The position numbers and the translations under genes were made by a program. Source: Leptidea sinapis (Eukaryota; Arthropoda; Insecta; Lepidoptera; Pieridae). From it: a stretch of DNA of 64,000 bases. The stretch covers positions 12,672,501 to 12,736,500 of the forward strand of contig NC_066282.1 in assembly GCF_905404315.1 (NCBI RefSeq), read 5' to 3'. The notes under the pieces were generated by a model that ran no database searches, had not been told where the DNA came from, and saw only the letters and a list, made by a program, of their open reading frames with translations. Positions within the stretch are counted from its first letter, which is position 1. Each line of letters begins with the position of its first letter. Below are positions 1 through 9,520 of the stretch, piece by piece.

Positions 1-205
1 TGCCGTTTGGTGTTGAGACATTTGGCCAAGGGGCCCAGAGGCCTGGAGAATGTACAAAGTACTATCTAAACGCCTCAATAACTCGAAATCCAAGAGCTAT
101 TTCAGTGAACAAATCAGCGTAGCCATCCAACGTGGAAATGCTGTCGGTACTCTTGATACACTTCCCCGTAATGATAGTTTTAACTTTACCTTTTTTTTTG
201 TTTAA
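1..205 (+). pseudogene. LINE C-terminal domain fragment (QRG family), copy 1
   Basis: The translation gives PFGVET, then after a one-base shift near base 27 gives GPEAWRM..LSKRLN and EQISVAIQRGNAVGTL. This matches the C-terminal, post-RT domain seen at 60.5 kb (VPFGVETLGPWGPEAW...QRISLAIQRGNAASVLGT). That domain is found at the end of ORF2 in some animal non-LTR retrotransposons; I cannot name the clade. The left part is cut by the window edge. It is a dead fragment: frameshifted, without RT. Confidence 0.6.
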
Positions 206-418
206 TTTTTTCGCTTCGCTGGACCCTCCTTATCACGTTGATACAAATTCAGAATAGAACCGCAAACATCAACACCCCTAACATAGCTCCGATTCCAGCG
301 ACAATCGTGGTTAATGCTTCCAGCCGAAACTCCGTGTGGGTAGCGGTGGCCTGGTTGACCCCATCTGGCCAATAACAATTTCCACCTCCTTCTTTTCAGC
401 AGAATAAGTTTTACTCAT
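205..418 (-). pseudogene. Broken small ORF with one hydrophobic segment, unrecognised
   Basis: On the minus strand an ATG at 418-416 opens MSKTYSAEKKEVEIVIGQ. After a one-base shift the reading continues as GVNQATATHTEFRLEALT and then a hydrophobic stretch (TIVAGIGAMLGVLMFAVLF) that could be a single membrane span. A TGA follows, and then a basic tail (INVIRRVQRSEKIK). The layout suggests a degenerate ~70-residue single-pass protein, polar N-terminus, membrane span and basic C-terminus. I do not recognise the family. It could be a host gene fragment, a transposon accessory ORF or an old viral insertion. Confidence 0.35.
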
Positions 419-552
419 GAATGTTGTATATAGATACGAAATAGTTATTTATGCAACTGTTGTGCAATGGGGTATTAAAACACGAATGTGGGTTTATCAC
501 ACGAGGCGAAACGAAATAGTATCACATGAGTGTTTAAAAACCTAACTATCAA

Positions 553-850
553 CAATTGCATACAACACTTTATCTACATCCATAATATGAATCCTCTATA
601 AAAGATTCTGAAACAGTTAACTTACTGCTAACATTAAAAAAGGCAGTCCTAGTAACCATTACATCATCCAAACGAGTGTTGTAATGAAAACGGGTGATAT
701 AATGTTATACTGAATTTCATTACAACACTCATTTGGATGACATAATGGTTATTAGGATATTAGGTGTTTTAATGTTGGTAATATGCTAACTGTTTTAGAA
801 TTTTTAGTAGAGGATTTAAAGCATGGATGTAGATAAAACAACTTACAGCA
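553..850. mobile_element. Fold-back element with ~135-bp inverted arms
   Basis: The left arm (about 553-690) and the right arm (about 712-850) are reverse complements. The best part is CATCATCCAAACGAGTGTTG on the left against the complement of CAACACTCATTTGGATGACA on the right. The match continues outward through the complements of AACAGTTA, AATCCTCTA and TATCTACATCCAT. The loop is only about 20 bp. No ORF is present. It is a fold-back or MITE-like element; the outer limits are approximate. Confidence 0.7.
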
Positions 851-1719
851 TTGATTTGCTTGTTCAGTTTCACGGTTTTGTAAACTTATTAATTCCTTCC
901 CGGAAAAAGATCGCAATTCATATTACAGTTGACGTGTAAAGAAACCTCTGAAATTGGTGAAAAGGGATGACTAAGTATAGAGGGGACTTACGAATGATCG
1001 AAAAACGCCGGCGAGGTCTTTTATCCGCAATTTCGTCACGCATTTTACCGAACAAATGTTCTCTTAAGACGTTGCTTAACTTATGCGGAACACGTATTAT
1101 TTAAGGTTAAAATGTTGGCTTTATCGATTTTATTTTACAAAAATGTATTAGATTACACCAATAAAGTACTTTTAAGACTTCTTTTATTTCAGTTTTATCG
1201 TATTAGGCGAGATGCCTCTCTGGCTTTACGACGTGAGTTTTAGTGATTCTGATGCTTAGTGTACAAACGGTATTAAATTTCGGAGCAGTATTGCCGATAT
1301 TATTTGCTCTCTCTCGCATAAAGTATGTACCTCGCACGCATGACTTATTTTCGGCGGCTTTACAAATACTTGACTTCTACTAGGCAGCTTAAATTTTTAC
1401 AAACTGCTAATTTATTTTTAAACAAATATTTTAAAATTATAATCTTCATTTTTTCACTCAAAATTCAGGTAAGAGACTCTCATTAAGGATTTAAAGTCCT
1501 CCATGCCAATTTTGTCTATATAATATTATTTATTAAATGTTTTGGTAAAATTTAGATTTTTTAAAGATAAATTTAATGATTGGTACTTCAAGGAAGGTAA
1601 GAAATTTTCAATTTTCAAGACAATATATCAAAATAAAATACTGTAGATTAAAATTACAATCTTTGCGCCTTACTAATATTACAAGTGCAAAATTTAGTTT
1701 GCTTAAACAAAAGAACAAA
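851..1719. other. No recognisable feature
   Basis: AT-rich DNA between the fold-back element and the first tRNA-like SINE. I see no ORF with coding character and no match to the other repeats of the window. Confidence 0.5.
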
Positions 1720-1836
1720 ATGTTGCCTCGAACGGTTAGCTCAGTTGGTTAGAGCACCGGCACGGAACGCCAGAGGTCATGGGTTCGAGTCCCGGATAGT
1801 TCATAAAGTTTTGTTGTTTTTTAAATTTTATTTGAA
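1720..1836 (+). repeat. SINE-B copy 1 (tRNA-like head)
   Basis: From 1730 the sequence GGTTAGCTCAGTTGGTTAGA (A box, D arm) and GGGTTCGAGTCCC (B box, T arm) folds into a tRNA-like cloverleaf. The anticodon-loop position before the anticodon is C rather than U and the acceptor pairing is imperfect. It is followed by the AT-rich SINE body (AAAGTTTTGTTG..AAATTTTATTTG). A functional tRNA is therefore unlikely; it is a tRNA-derived SINE copy. Confidence 0.75.
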
Positions 1837-2029
1837 ACAAAAAGTTGTATATATAAACAACAATGTTCATTAGCATGAAATTTTGCACACAATAATATGG
1901 TTAGGTGTCCAAAAAATAACATAACAAAAGATCCCGAGGAGATGAATAAAGGTTTTTAGTCGTGTCCAAATTAACGAATTAAAGAGAAATAAAGTAATGA
2001 GATTCATTTCCATGGTTCTCAGAATGACG

Positions 2030-2165
2030 TAGGATCAACCTAGCTATGCAATGCGGAGCTGCTGCCAGTATTCTTGGTGCACTTCTCCATAATGATAATT
2101 TTAATTTAATGTAATCATAGTTTTGTAAACATAGTTATAAGATCTGTTTTGTTTCAATAAATATT
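2030..2165 (+). pseudogene. LINE 3' fragment (QRG family), copy 2
   Basis: Bases 2031-2165 align with 60.84-60.98 kb: the QRISLAIQRGNAASVLGT coding region (degenerate here), the stop region and the first 3' UTR bases (TAATCATAGTTTTGTAAACATA). It is an older 5'-truncated piece of the family also present at base 1. Confidence 0.6.
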
Positions 2166-2644
2166 CATACCGTTCCGCATGTCTGACAGTTAAGATATTC
2201 CATATTCTAAGCAATCATACCAATTAGCTATTGATATTTATAATTTTTATTATTAAGTTCTAGTTAATTAGTTAGAAAATTGAGATGTTTCACATCTTCC
2301 ACACTCAACGTGACAACCTTTCTTTAAGAGTTCTCATGAGGCTTGATACGCAGTGAACGTAGAGGAAGCATAAAAAAATATACAGAGTATATCGTATTTA
2401 ATTTTTCTTCCATACAGCCTTCGCAGTCAAGCGGCATTGGTGTTACGGTTGAGAAGTGACAAAGTAAAAACAAATCTCAACCGCGGCAATTAAGTGCAAT
2501 TTGGTTTGGGTATTGGAGGAAGTAATTGCGTAGGCCATTTTAAAGGCCTGAAACTTCTATACGCTATTACTGTTATTAATTCTGGCCTCTTAGTGCTTGT
2601 GGCTTATAATTGTTTTTAGCTAATATTATTCACTGTCGCTCTAT
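2166..2644. other. No recognisable feature
   Basis: AT-rich spacer before the RTE-like fragment. I see nothing I can name. Confidence 0.45.
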
Positions 2645-2995
2645 CACTCATTGTCGCCCAGAGGGCAATGGAGAGAGTGTTCGGAGTTTCCCTGCGAGAT
2701 CGAATCAAAAATGAGGAGATCCATAGGAAAACCAAAGTCACCGACATAGCCCAAATGATTGCGAAACTGAAGTGTCAGTGGGCAGGGCACATAAATCGAT
2801 GGGCAGAAGGTAGTTGGGGCAGTAAAGTCATCGAATGGCGACCACGTCCCGCAAGACGTAGTGCTGGTAGGCCCCCCACAAGATGGACCGACAATCTGGT
2901 AAAGATCACCAGAGTAGGTTGGATGAGGGCAGCGCAGGACCGATCGGCATGGCGATCTTTGTAGGACGCCTTTGTCTAGCAGAGGTCTTCCGGTT
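2645..2995 (+). pseudogene. RTE-like LINE C-terminal fragment, copy 1
   Basis: The frame starting at 2668 reads MERVFGVSLRDRIKNEEIHR, KVTDIAQ, KCQWAGHINR, GRPPTRWTDNL and AQDRSAWRSL. This is the C-terminal tail of RTE-type non-LTR retrotransposon ORF2, downstream of the RT domain. A TAG after WRSL ends the frame shortly before the expected EAFVQQ-like end. Bases 2640-2668 (CATTGTCGCCCAGAGGGCA) are also RTE. The fragment is 5'-truncated and carries no RT or endonuclease, so it is inactive. Sister pieces lie at 26.6, 52.6 and 57.5 kb. Confidence 0.85.
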
Positions 2996-3329
2996 GGAAA
3001 TTAAATATTATTTACACCTATTTAAGTATCTATTAGGCTTAATTTGTTGATTTCCCATTTGTTGTTAAGTGATCAGTATCATCCACGAAAGAAATTATTG
3101 TCCATACTGTTGGTTCTACTGTCACTCATATTATTCGCTTTCGTAAGAAAAATAAATAAAAATGTAAATCATATTATATTATGACTCTTATGTGTCTGGT
3201 ATTTTTGTAAAGTGGTTGTCAACATAATGTTTATGATCAAACACCTATTTACTAAAGAGTACATATTTTTTGTATGTATGTATAGTTTTTGGCCGGCAAC
3301 CGCAATTCCGTTTTATACACATATTAGGA

Positions 3330-3670
3330 CATATGCAAAGGACAGCGGAACGGCAAAACTATGCTTAAAAACAATGTTAGCAGTTTTCTCCATAGTCGTG
3401 TGCCAACTGACACAGTCCGAATGAAATCTGAACTGAATAAATGTTTTACATTGCTGCATTTTGACTTAGAATATTTTAAGCATCTCGAGTAAATGCAGCA
3501 ATGTATAAATATAGCAGACGAAGCTTATTATGTTGTCATTTGTGGCATATTCCATATTTCGACTCTTTTTTTATACGTCGTGATTTATCTCTATGTAATG
3601 GGCAACCGGCGTAAAGGCTGGCTGGCAACGCAATACTTGCCCTCTGATATTGCAGATATCTATGTGTGAT
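3330..3670. repeat. Dispersed repeat R-A, copy 1
   Basis: Shared with 35036-35290 and 41335-41600. Common landmarks are ACAATGTTAGCA..TTTTCT, AATGTTTTACAT, ATGCAGCAATGTATA and GAAGCTTATTATGTTGT. It is non-coding and its element class is unknown. Confidence 0.55.
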
Positions 3671-3728
3671 TTTTAACTTTACGTCTCATGAGCCAAGTAG
3701 GTACCTATTTGCCCAATCTTGTATAAAA

Positions 3729-3829
3729 AAACAATATGTTATGTTTTTAAAGTGTTGTTTTTCAAATTTTATTTGTGTATTAATCCTAGAAGTGAGGGTT
3801 ATCACTTTAAAACATAACATATTGTTTAG
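3729..3829. repeat. Inverted duplication of the SINE-B tail
   Basis: The 25-bp sequence AACAATATGTTATGTTTTTA.. at 3731 recurs as its reverse complement at 3804-3829 (..TAAAACATAACATATTGTTT). Between them lies the SINE-B body (TTTTATTTGTGTATTAATCC and TAGAAGTGAGG). In other copies only the downstream arm exists. Confidence 0.7.
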
Positions 3830-4075
3830 ATTTACAAGAGCGACATCTCAAGTCAATTTCCATAATGCAAATATTGGGGTTGAGCAGGTTATCAACTGTA
3901 AAGTAGATCCTGTAGATGAAGCCTCAACCTGAGAGTTGAACAAAGCAAACAGAATTTTATAACGAGGCGGTACTCGAACGGTTAGCTCAGTTGGTAAGAG
4001 CACCGGCACGGAACGCTGGAGGTCGTGGGTTCGAATCCCGTCATCATCGTCATCATAAAATTTTATTTGTGTTAA
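3830..4075 (+). repeat. SINE-B copy 2 with upstream companion sequence
   Basis: The tRNA-like head (3976-4049) has the A box GGTTAGCTCAGTTGG and B box GGGTTCGAATCCC, followed by a short TCATCATCGTCATCAT run and the SINE body. The 5' leader (TTGAACAAAGCAAACAGAAT, AACGAGGCGGTACTCGAACG) is also present, inverted, at 46.15-46.2 kb, so it belongs to the same larger repeat. Confidence 0.7.
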
Positions 4076-4089
4076 AAAATCAACCAACT

Positions 4090-4640
4090 TTTACGTTGTA
4101 CAAAAAGGTGCTTCTAGGATATTATTCGTAAAACCTTAATACATATTAAATAAGAAAAGAAGGGATATCGCTGTCTATAAAGTAATTACATTTCATTTGA
4201 GTTAGTCGTGTTTTTATTCGATGGTACATTAAACAACAACAATAAATGTACCTAAACAATACATTATCTTAAAGTATTGCTTTTATAAATGATTATCACA
4301 AAGCCGTGGGCGTCAAAGGGCAACTTTATACTAGTAACAGGCGAAATGAGAACGAAATATATATTGAACCATTTTAATTTATCCTAGCACGAAATAGATA
4401 CACTTAAAACAGTTCTCTTGATCTAAACAAATGCATGTTGGCATAATAAATTTCAATTAAGAAATTTATAGAAATTCAAACATTACATTAAAAACTTCGC
4501 TTTTCCCAGTTTCAAATGTCACCACAGAATTGTATAAGTTTGTGTCAGAAATTTATCTCATAATATAAACAATTCATACAGAAATAAAATTTGGAATTCG
4601 AAGAGTCACGAGTCAAAATAAACCATTCTATCTCTCAATT
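4090..4640. other. No recognisable feature
   Basis: AT-rich spacer without coding character. I see no repeat I can name. Confidence 0.45.
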
Positions 4641-4762
4641 TGGATCAAGCTGCACACAGCACGCAGAATTTGATTAAAATCGGTCCAGTTGTTAAGGAGT
4701 TCATCGCGGACAAAATTCGTGTCACGTTACACGAAATTTTTATATATAAAGCTGTCGCCTTA
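4641..4762 (+). repeat. Degenerate Helitron-like terminal fragment
   Basis: AAAATCGGTCCAGTTGTTAA, AGGAGTTCATCGCGGACA and TTTTTATATATAAAG resemble the conserved 3' part of lepidopteran non-autonomous Helitrons. No clean CTAG end is seen, so the class call is tentative. Confidence 0.35.
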
Positions 4763-4932
4763 TGATCACGCACACATCATGGAATATTTAGTTTATTTAC
4801 CTACTAAGATGAAAATAAGGATCCATATAGATGAGAATGTTTTATAAAGATCCGGTGAGTTGCTCCTGAGATAACTGGGATTCAATTCAAACTGGGACTA
4901 CAAATTGGGATTTAAAATCAAACAATCGTATC

Positions 4933-5756
4933 CCAGTGGGAGGCTCCTTAGCACAGGATGCGTGCCGGATTGATTATTGGTACCACAACGACGCCTATAT
5001 CTGCCGTGATGCAGTAATGTGTAAGCAGTATGTTTCATCTGCATATCAATGATTTGTTGGATGTGTCTAACTATGCAAACGCCAACACTGGTGATGACCG
5101 TATACACGGGCCATGCAGGTCACTCTCGGGAAATCGTCGACCACCGCCGGGAGAAACTTAGGTTTTCTATCGAGTCCTCTCTCGAGAAGGTCGCGGAATG
5201 GGGTAAATTGAATCTTGTCCAATTTAACCCCCAGTAGACTCAAGTTTGCACGTTTACCACTAAAAAAACCCCATTTGTCGTATCACCGCACTCTGGATCT
5301 ATATCATCTGGATGTGTGGCGGACCTCCAGAGTGCGCTTTTCAAGGAGTTTTCTTCCACGTACTACAAAGCTATGGAATGGGCTTCCTTATGCGGTTTTT
5401 CCAAGACGATACGTCATGGGTACCTTCAAAAAAAGGGCGTACACCTTCCTTAAAGGCCGGCAACGCTCTTGTGATTCCTCTGGTGTTAAAAGAGAGTTAT
5501 AGGTTGCGGTAATCACTTTACACCAGGTGCCCCGTACGCTCGTTTGTCCTCCATAAACAAAAAATATTGTGTTGCGGCCTAAAGGGAACGGTAAATTACT
5601 GGGCAAAAGAGACTTAATATCTTATGTCTCAAGTGACGGGCGCAGTTGTAGTGCCGCTCACAATTTGTGCCGGCACTGCATTGTAATAGGCAGGGCGTAT
5701 CAATTACCATCAGCTGAACGTCTTGCTCGTCTCGTCCCTTATTGTCATAAAAAAAG
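4933..5756 (+). mobile_element. SINE-A copy 1, split by a CR1 insertion
   Basis: The left piece (4933-5030) starts CCAGTGGGAGGCTCC and runs to GCAGTAATGTGTAAGCA. The right piece (about 5565-5756) resumes at TTGTGTTGCGGCCTAAAGGG and ends CTCGTCTCGTCCCTTATTG plus an A run. The two halves together make one ~300-bp SINE in its usual order. The CR1-like LINE at 5031-5564 separates them in the same orientation. Confidence 0.75.
5031..5564 (+). pseudogene. CR1-like LINE copy A, internally deleted
   Basis: The left part encodes the region just after the RT catalytic motif (HINDLLD-like, VYTGHAGHSREIVD, SIESSLEKVAEWGKLNLVQF). It then jumps at about 5290, without the ~450 bp present in copy F, to the C-terminal region (YHLDVWRTSRVRFSRSF, LPRTTKLWNGLPYAVFP, MGTFKKRAYTFLKGRQRS). 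It ends with the CR1 tail (CCCGTACGCTCGTTTGTCCTCC, shortened here). It is 5'-truncated and carries an in-frame stop (CCCCAGTAG), so it is dead. Confidence 0.8.
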
Positions 5757-5831
5757 TTTAAACCCATTCGAAAAAGTATGCCTCAGGCCTGAGAAGTACC
5801 GCCAAGAAACTCAGCGGGACTCTTCTTTTTT

Positions 5832-6253
5832 GGAAGTGAAAATTTATTTAGGCGCGTTGCGCACTTGTTGGTTTGGAAATATCTTATGGATTTACGTTAC
5901 CGACATGCACTCATGACTGGCGCACGTGCTACATAAATAATTTAAAAAATATAAATTACATATAGTTAGACACTTTTTGGATAGGTTAAATCTTGTGAGT
6001 TCACATAATCGAAATGCTTATAGCAGTATATCTGTAGCTATATAGGTGAAGAATTGTGCAACATTTGAAATTGAATGGATTTGGTAGAAAATACAACGTG
6101 CATATACTGTGCATTGTTATAATAGTGTCTATGTTTGATTAATACATTATTGAAAATAGGTCTTAAAAATAAATTGAAGTTTATTATTTGTTTTTAAACA
6201 TATTTTTGTATTATGAAATTTTAATACTAAAAGTTGTAAGTTTTCACTTCTAT
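5832..6253. mobile_element. MITE-1 copy 1
   Basis: A ~420-bp non-coding element with short inverted ends: GGAAGTGAAAATT on the left and AAGTTTTCACTTC on the right. Internal landmarks are GTTAGACACTTTTTGGAT, AGCAGTATATCTGTAGCTAT and TGTGCAAC. It recurs at 21.67 and 31.7 kb. No ORF; the transposase superfamily is unknown. Confidence 0.55.
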
Positions 6254-6319
6254 CCTATTGTCGCCCTATTCCCAATCTATGTTTTATATAATTAGATTAA
6301 ATATCTTGTGTTATAATAA

Positions 6320-6607
6320 CTTTTGCCACAGGCAACAATTAGTTACGGTTTGAGTAGCTATGGACTAACTTTTACTACGAATAAAAATAAAATCAAAGCT
6401 TTGCAAATAAGAACATTAAAGCTCTTAGTGAACAGAAATATAAAAAACATACTAACCGGGAACTATGAACGCTTGTTTAAAATATGTAATATTATTCCAA
6501 TTGATAAAAAGGTAAAAATATTAAAGTTAATCCAACAATATCGAACAATATCGTATTACAGAGAGTGCATACCTACTCAACTCGGCTATCTAACAAAAAC
6601 AAGCTAG
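6320..6607 (+). pseudogene. LINE RT C-terminal region, unassigned family
   Basis: The open frame (94 codons) includes ISYGLSSYGLTF, NKIKALQIRTLKLLVNRN and YERLFKICNIIPIDKKVKIL. This arrangement (a chain of SYG..YG, then LQxRxLKLL, then LFKIxxIxP) is typical of the thumb region that follows the RT domain in insect non-LTR elements. No catalytic motif remains. The AT-rich codon use differs from the GC-rich CR1 copies, so it is a separate and probably older family. Confidence 0.5.
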
Positions 6608-6609
6608 TG

Positions 6610-7400
6610 GTACCTTAAATATGTAATTATTACGGTATGCGTAGCATGCAATGGGTAATACCTACATTAATAAATGAATTAACTACCCATATAGCGTCAC
6701 AATTGTCGAATTGTAAAATAAGGAATAAGGTGAAAAACTTATTGCGAAAGTTCTACTTAGCACATTGTCCATAATAAATAGACTTAAGAAATACTGGTAG
6801 GGACTATTAAACAGTCACACACAAAAACATAATATTGATTTGATAATTTGCGAAACACGAGAATTACTGCCGACAAACTGCTGCGCAGTTTGGCAGAATA
6901 ATATGTATTATATCACTTTGTAATGTTGTATCAGAGATATATGATTAAAAAAAAATATAATTGTCTTTTAATAGATAATGAATTTCATAACACATTTGTT
7001 TTGTACATTATATGGGATTATCTTGTATATCAAGCATAAACATCACCCAACAATTAAAGACTTAGTAACTCGATTTAACCGAGTTGTAGACATAACTAGT
7101 TTATGTTTGTTCTTAGTGCTTATATTATAATTATCACAGATTACATAACTTAATCAAGAATATGTTAAGAGCCAATAATTAAAATCTGCAATTCTTAAAA
7201 TATGTCTCATGATTCTCTAGGACCTATGTTTTAATAGCCCTTTTCTGCAGCACAAAGCTGATATTAACTCGGCGTGAGGCGAATCCTTAAATGCAATACG
7301 AAATGTCGCTACCGGGTAAAATTACCAAATTGGATTTATTGTAAAAACAGGAGTATTAATGGGTTTTAAGTGATTTTTTTTTTATTATATATTTTAATAC
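6610..7400. other. No recognisable feature
   Basis: AT-rich spacer. I see only short simple runs, and no gene or repeat that I can name. Confidence 0.45.
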
Positions 7401-7402
7401 TT

Positions 7403-7637
7403 ATATTTTTCACAAAGCAATGTGTTACTAAAGTGTTTAGCTGTCAATGTGACATATTTTCTTTTAAATAAAATCACTGCATAATAAATAATGATTTGCA
7501 CATGGTTTACAAATAAACAAAAAATAGACTTAACAATATGTTTAAAAAATAAATAATTATATCACTATCAAACGAACATAGCATAATTATTCATTCCTAT
7601 AATAATAATTGTAACTAATATTGCTTTGTGAAAAATA
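7403..7637. mobile_element. Possible MITE with ~20-bp inverted ends
   Basis: TATTTTTCACAAAGCAATGT at 7403 faces the complementary ATTGCTTTGTGAAAAATA ending at 7637. The interior is AT-rich and non-coding. The ends could fit a TA target site, but that is weak in such AT-rich DNA. Confidence 0.45.
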
Positions 7638-7639
7638 AC

Positions 7640-7835
7640 CGGGTAAAAGTACCCATATGCTCCTTAATTTTTGTTGTGGCTGAACACCGTACCCTTATTC
7701 AAAATAGCGGTCCATCGCACGGTCCTCGAAAGGTACCTAAAGCGGCGCGGCATAAAGTTAAGCCGAAAAATAAATATTTACGATTTTAAGAACTATATGG
7801 TAAATTTTATACCGGCTGCATTACGCCATAACAAT
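7640..7835 (+). other. Open stretch of unknown origin next to CR1 copy B
   Basis: A plus-strand frame reads LNTVPLFKIAVHRTVLERYL, RGIKLSRK and YDFKNYMVNF before running into the antisense CR1 copy. The composition looks coding, but I recognise no family. It may be the flank in which CR1 copy B landed. Confidence 0.25.
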
Positions 7836-7855
7836 GGTCACCTGGTGCTAAGTGA

Positions 7856-8400
7856 TCACCGTCGCCCACACTCTCCTGCAACACCAGAGGAATCACAAGA
7901 GCGTTGCCGGCCTTTAAGGAAGGTGTACGCGCTTTTCTTGAAGGTACCCATGTCGCATCGTCCCGGAAACACCGCACAAGGAAGCTCATTCCACAGCTTC
8001 GTGGTACGAGGAAGAAAGCTCCTTGAAAACCGCACTGTGGAGGACCGCCACACATCCAGATGGTGGGGATGATATCGTAACTTGTGGCGTGTCGTGCGAA
8101 GGTGAAATTCAGCGGCAGGAATCAGGTTGAACAGCTCTTCGGAACACTCCCCGTGATAAATGTTGTAGAAGACACACAATGAAGCAACGTCTCTACGCAA
8201 CGCCAAGTGATCCAGCCGTTCACAGAGCACTGAGTCCCCGACAATTCGAGCTGCTCTATGTTGCACGCGCTCAAATGGATCGAGCTGATACTGGGGTGCG
8301 CCAGACCAGAGATCACAGCAATACTCCATGTGAGGCCGGACCTGCGCTTTGTAGAGCGCTAGAATGTGGGCCGGCTTGAAGTAGAAGAAGTGTTCTCGAA
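7856..8400 (-). pseudogene. CR1 copy B: post-RT C-terminal region
   Basis: The frame beginning at 8329 reads MEYCCDLWSGAPQYQLDPFE, VQHRAARIVGDSVLCERL, LALRRDVASLCVFYNIYHGE, SFLPRTTKLWNELPCAVFPG and GTFKKSAYTFLKGRQRSCDS. This is the conserved thumb and tail that follows the RT domain in CR1/Jockey-type ORF2. Compared with copy F, ~150 bp just upstream (ISNDCQFRGHLEG region) are deleted: ..GAGAACACTTC is joined directly to TTCTACTTCAAGCCGG. It is separated from the RT frame and cannot be made as part of one protein. Confidence 0.8.
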
Positions 8401-8490
8401 GAGCGGTGATACAGCAAATGGGGGTTTTTTAGTGGTAAACGCGCAAACTTGAGTCTTCTGGGGGTTAAATTGGACAAGGTTCAACTTACC

Positions 8491-9510
8491 TCATTCCGTG
8501 ACCTTCTCGAGAGAGGACTCGATAGAAGACACAAGTTTCTCCCGGTTTTGGTCGACGTTTTCCCGAGAGAGACCTGCATGGCCCGTGTATACGGCATCAC
8601 CAGTGTTGTCGTCTGCATAGCAATGCATGTTGGCGGTGTCCAACATATCATTGATATGCAGAAGAAACAGCGTGGGAGATAGCACACAGCCTTGGGGCAC
8701 TCCAGCGTTCACGGGCCTAGGATTCGAGCAATAACCGTCGACAACGACCTGTATGCTGCGCCCAGTGAGGAAGCTGGAGGTCCACTTGCATAAGCTCTCG
8801 GGAATCCCAAATGATGGAAGTTTTGCGAGGAGCGCCTTGTGCCATACACGATCAAAGGCCTTCGCTATATCCAGACCAACTGCCAGGCCTTCCCCCTTGC
8901 TTTCAATAGCCGCCGCCCATCTATGTGTTAGGTATACCAGAAGATCGCCAGTCGACCGAACATGGCGAAAGCCGTATTGCCGGTCGTTGATCAACTGATG
9001 ACCCTCAAGGTATACCAAGAGCTGGCGGTTAATTATGCTCTCCATGATTTAGGAGAGTAGGGAGGTAATAGCAATAGGCCTGTAGTTTGCCGGATCCGAA
9101 CTGTCTCCTTTCTTTGGGATCGGATGGACAAGGGCTGACTTCCATGAATCAGGGACTACGCCTTTTGAATAAGAGTGCCGGAATAAACGCGTTAGCACCG
9201 GCGTCAACTCAGGGGCACACGTTCTAAGCACGATTGGAGAAATGCCATCCGGCCCGCTCGACTTCCTGGCATCCAACGAAAACAGAGCTCGCCTAACAGT
9301 TTTCTGTCGGAACTGTACTTCAGGCATGGAGCTCTGACACCGCGGGATGGTAGGCGGTGTTTTTCCGTTGTCGTCAAGAGTCGAGTTGGAGGCAAAAAGA
9401 GTCCACAGGAGATCGGCTTTCTCTTTTGCCGTATGGGCCAGGGTGTCATTCCTCATGTGCAACGGCGGCATGGACGGCTGGTTGAAGTTACCAAGAGAAT
9501 CTTTCGACAA
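8491..9510 (-). pseudogene. CR1 copy B: reverse transcriptase domain
   Basis: Two minus-strand pieces in the same frame (9510-9049 and 9045-8491) are split by a single TAA at 9048-9046, where copy F has LLSK/IMES. RT signatures run in order: KSSGPDGIS, PANYRPIAITSLLS, LDIAKAFDRVWHKAL (motif A), NAGVPQGCVLSPTLF (motif B) and CYADDN (catalytic YADD box, motif C). The enzyme would copy the element's RNA at a nicked target. The stop and the missing downstream region make it non-functional. Confidence 0.9.
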
Positions 9511-9520
9511 CGACCAGAAC

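Noticed and set aside
7807..8055. Minus-strand 82-codon ORF next to the CR1 C-terminus
   Set aside because: It overlaps the CR1 post-RT region in another frame and shows none of its conserved residues: a shadow frame.
8491..9045. Retroviral polymerase because of the YADD box
   Set aside because: Domain order (APE endonuclease then RT), the absence of protease, integrase and LTRs, and 5'-truncated copies with A tails identify a non-LTR retrotransposon.
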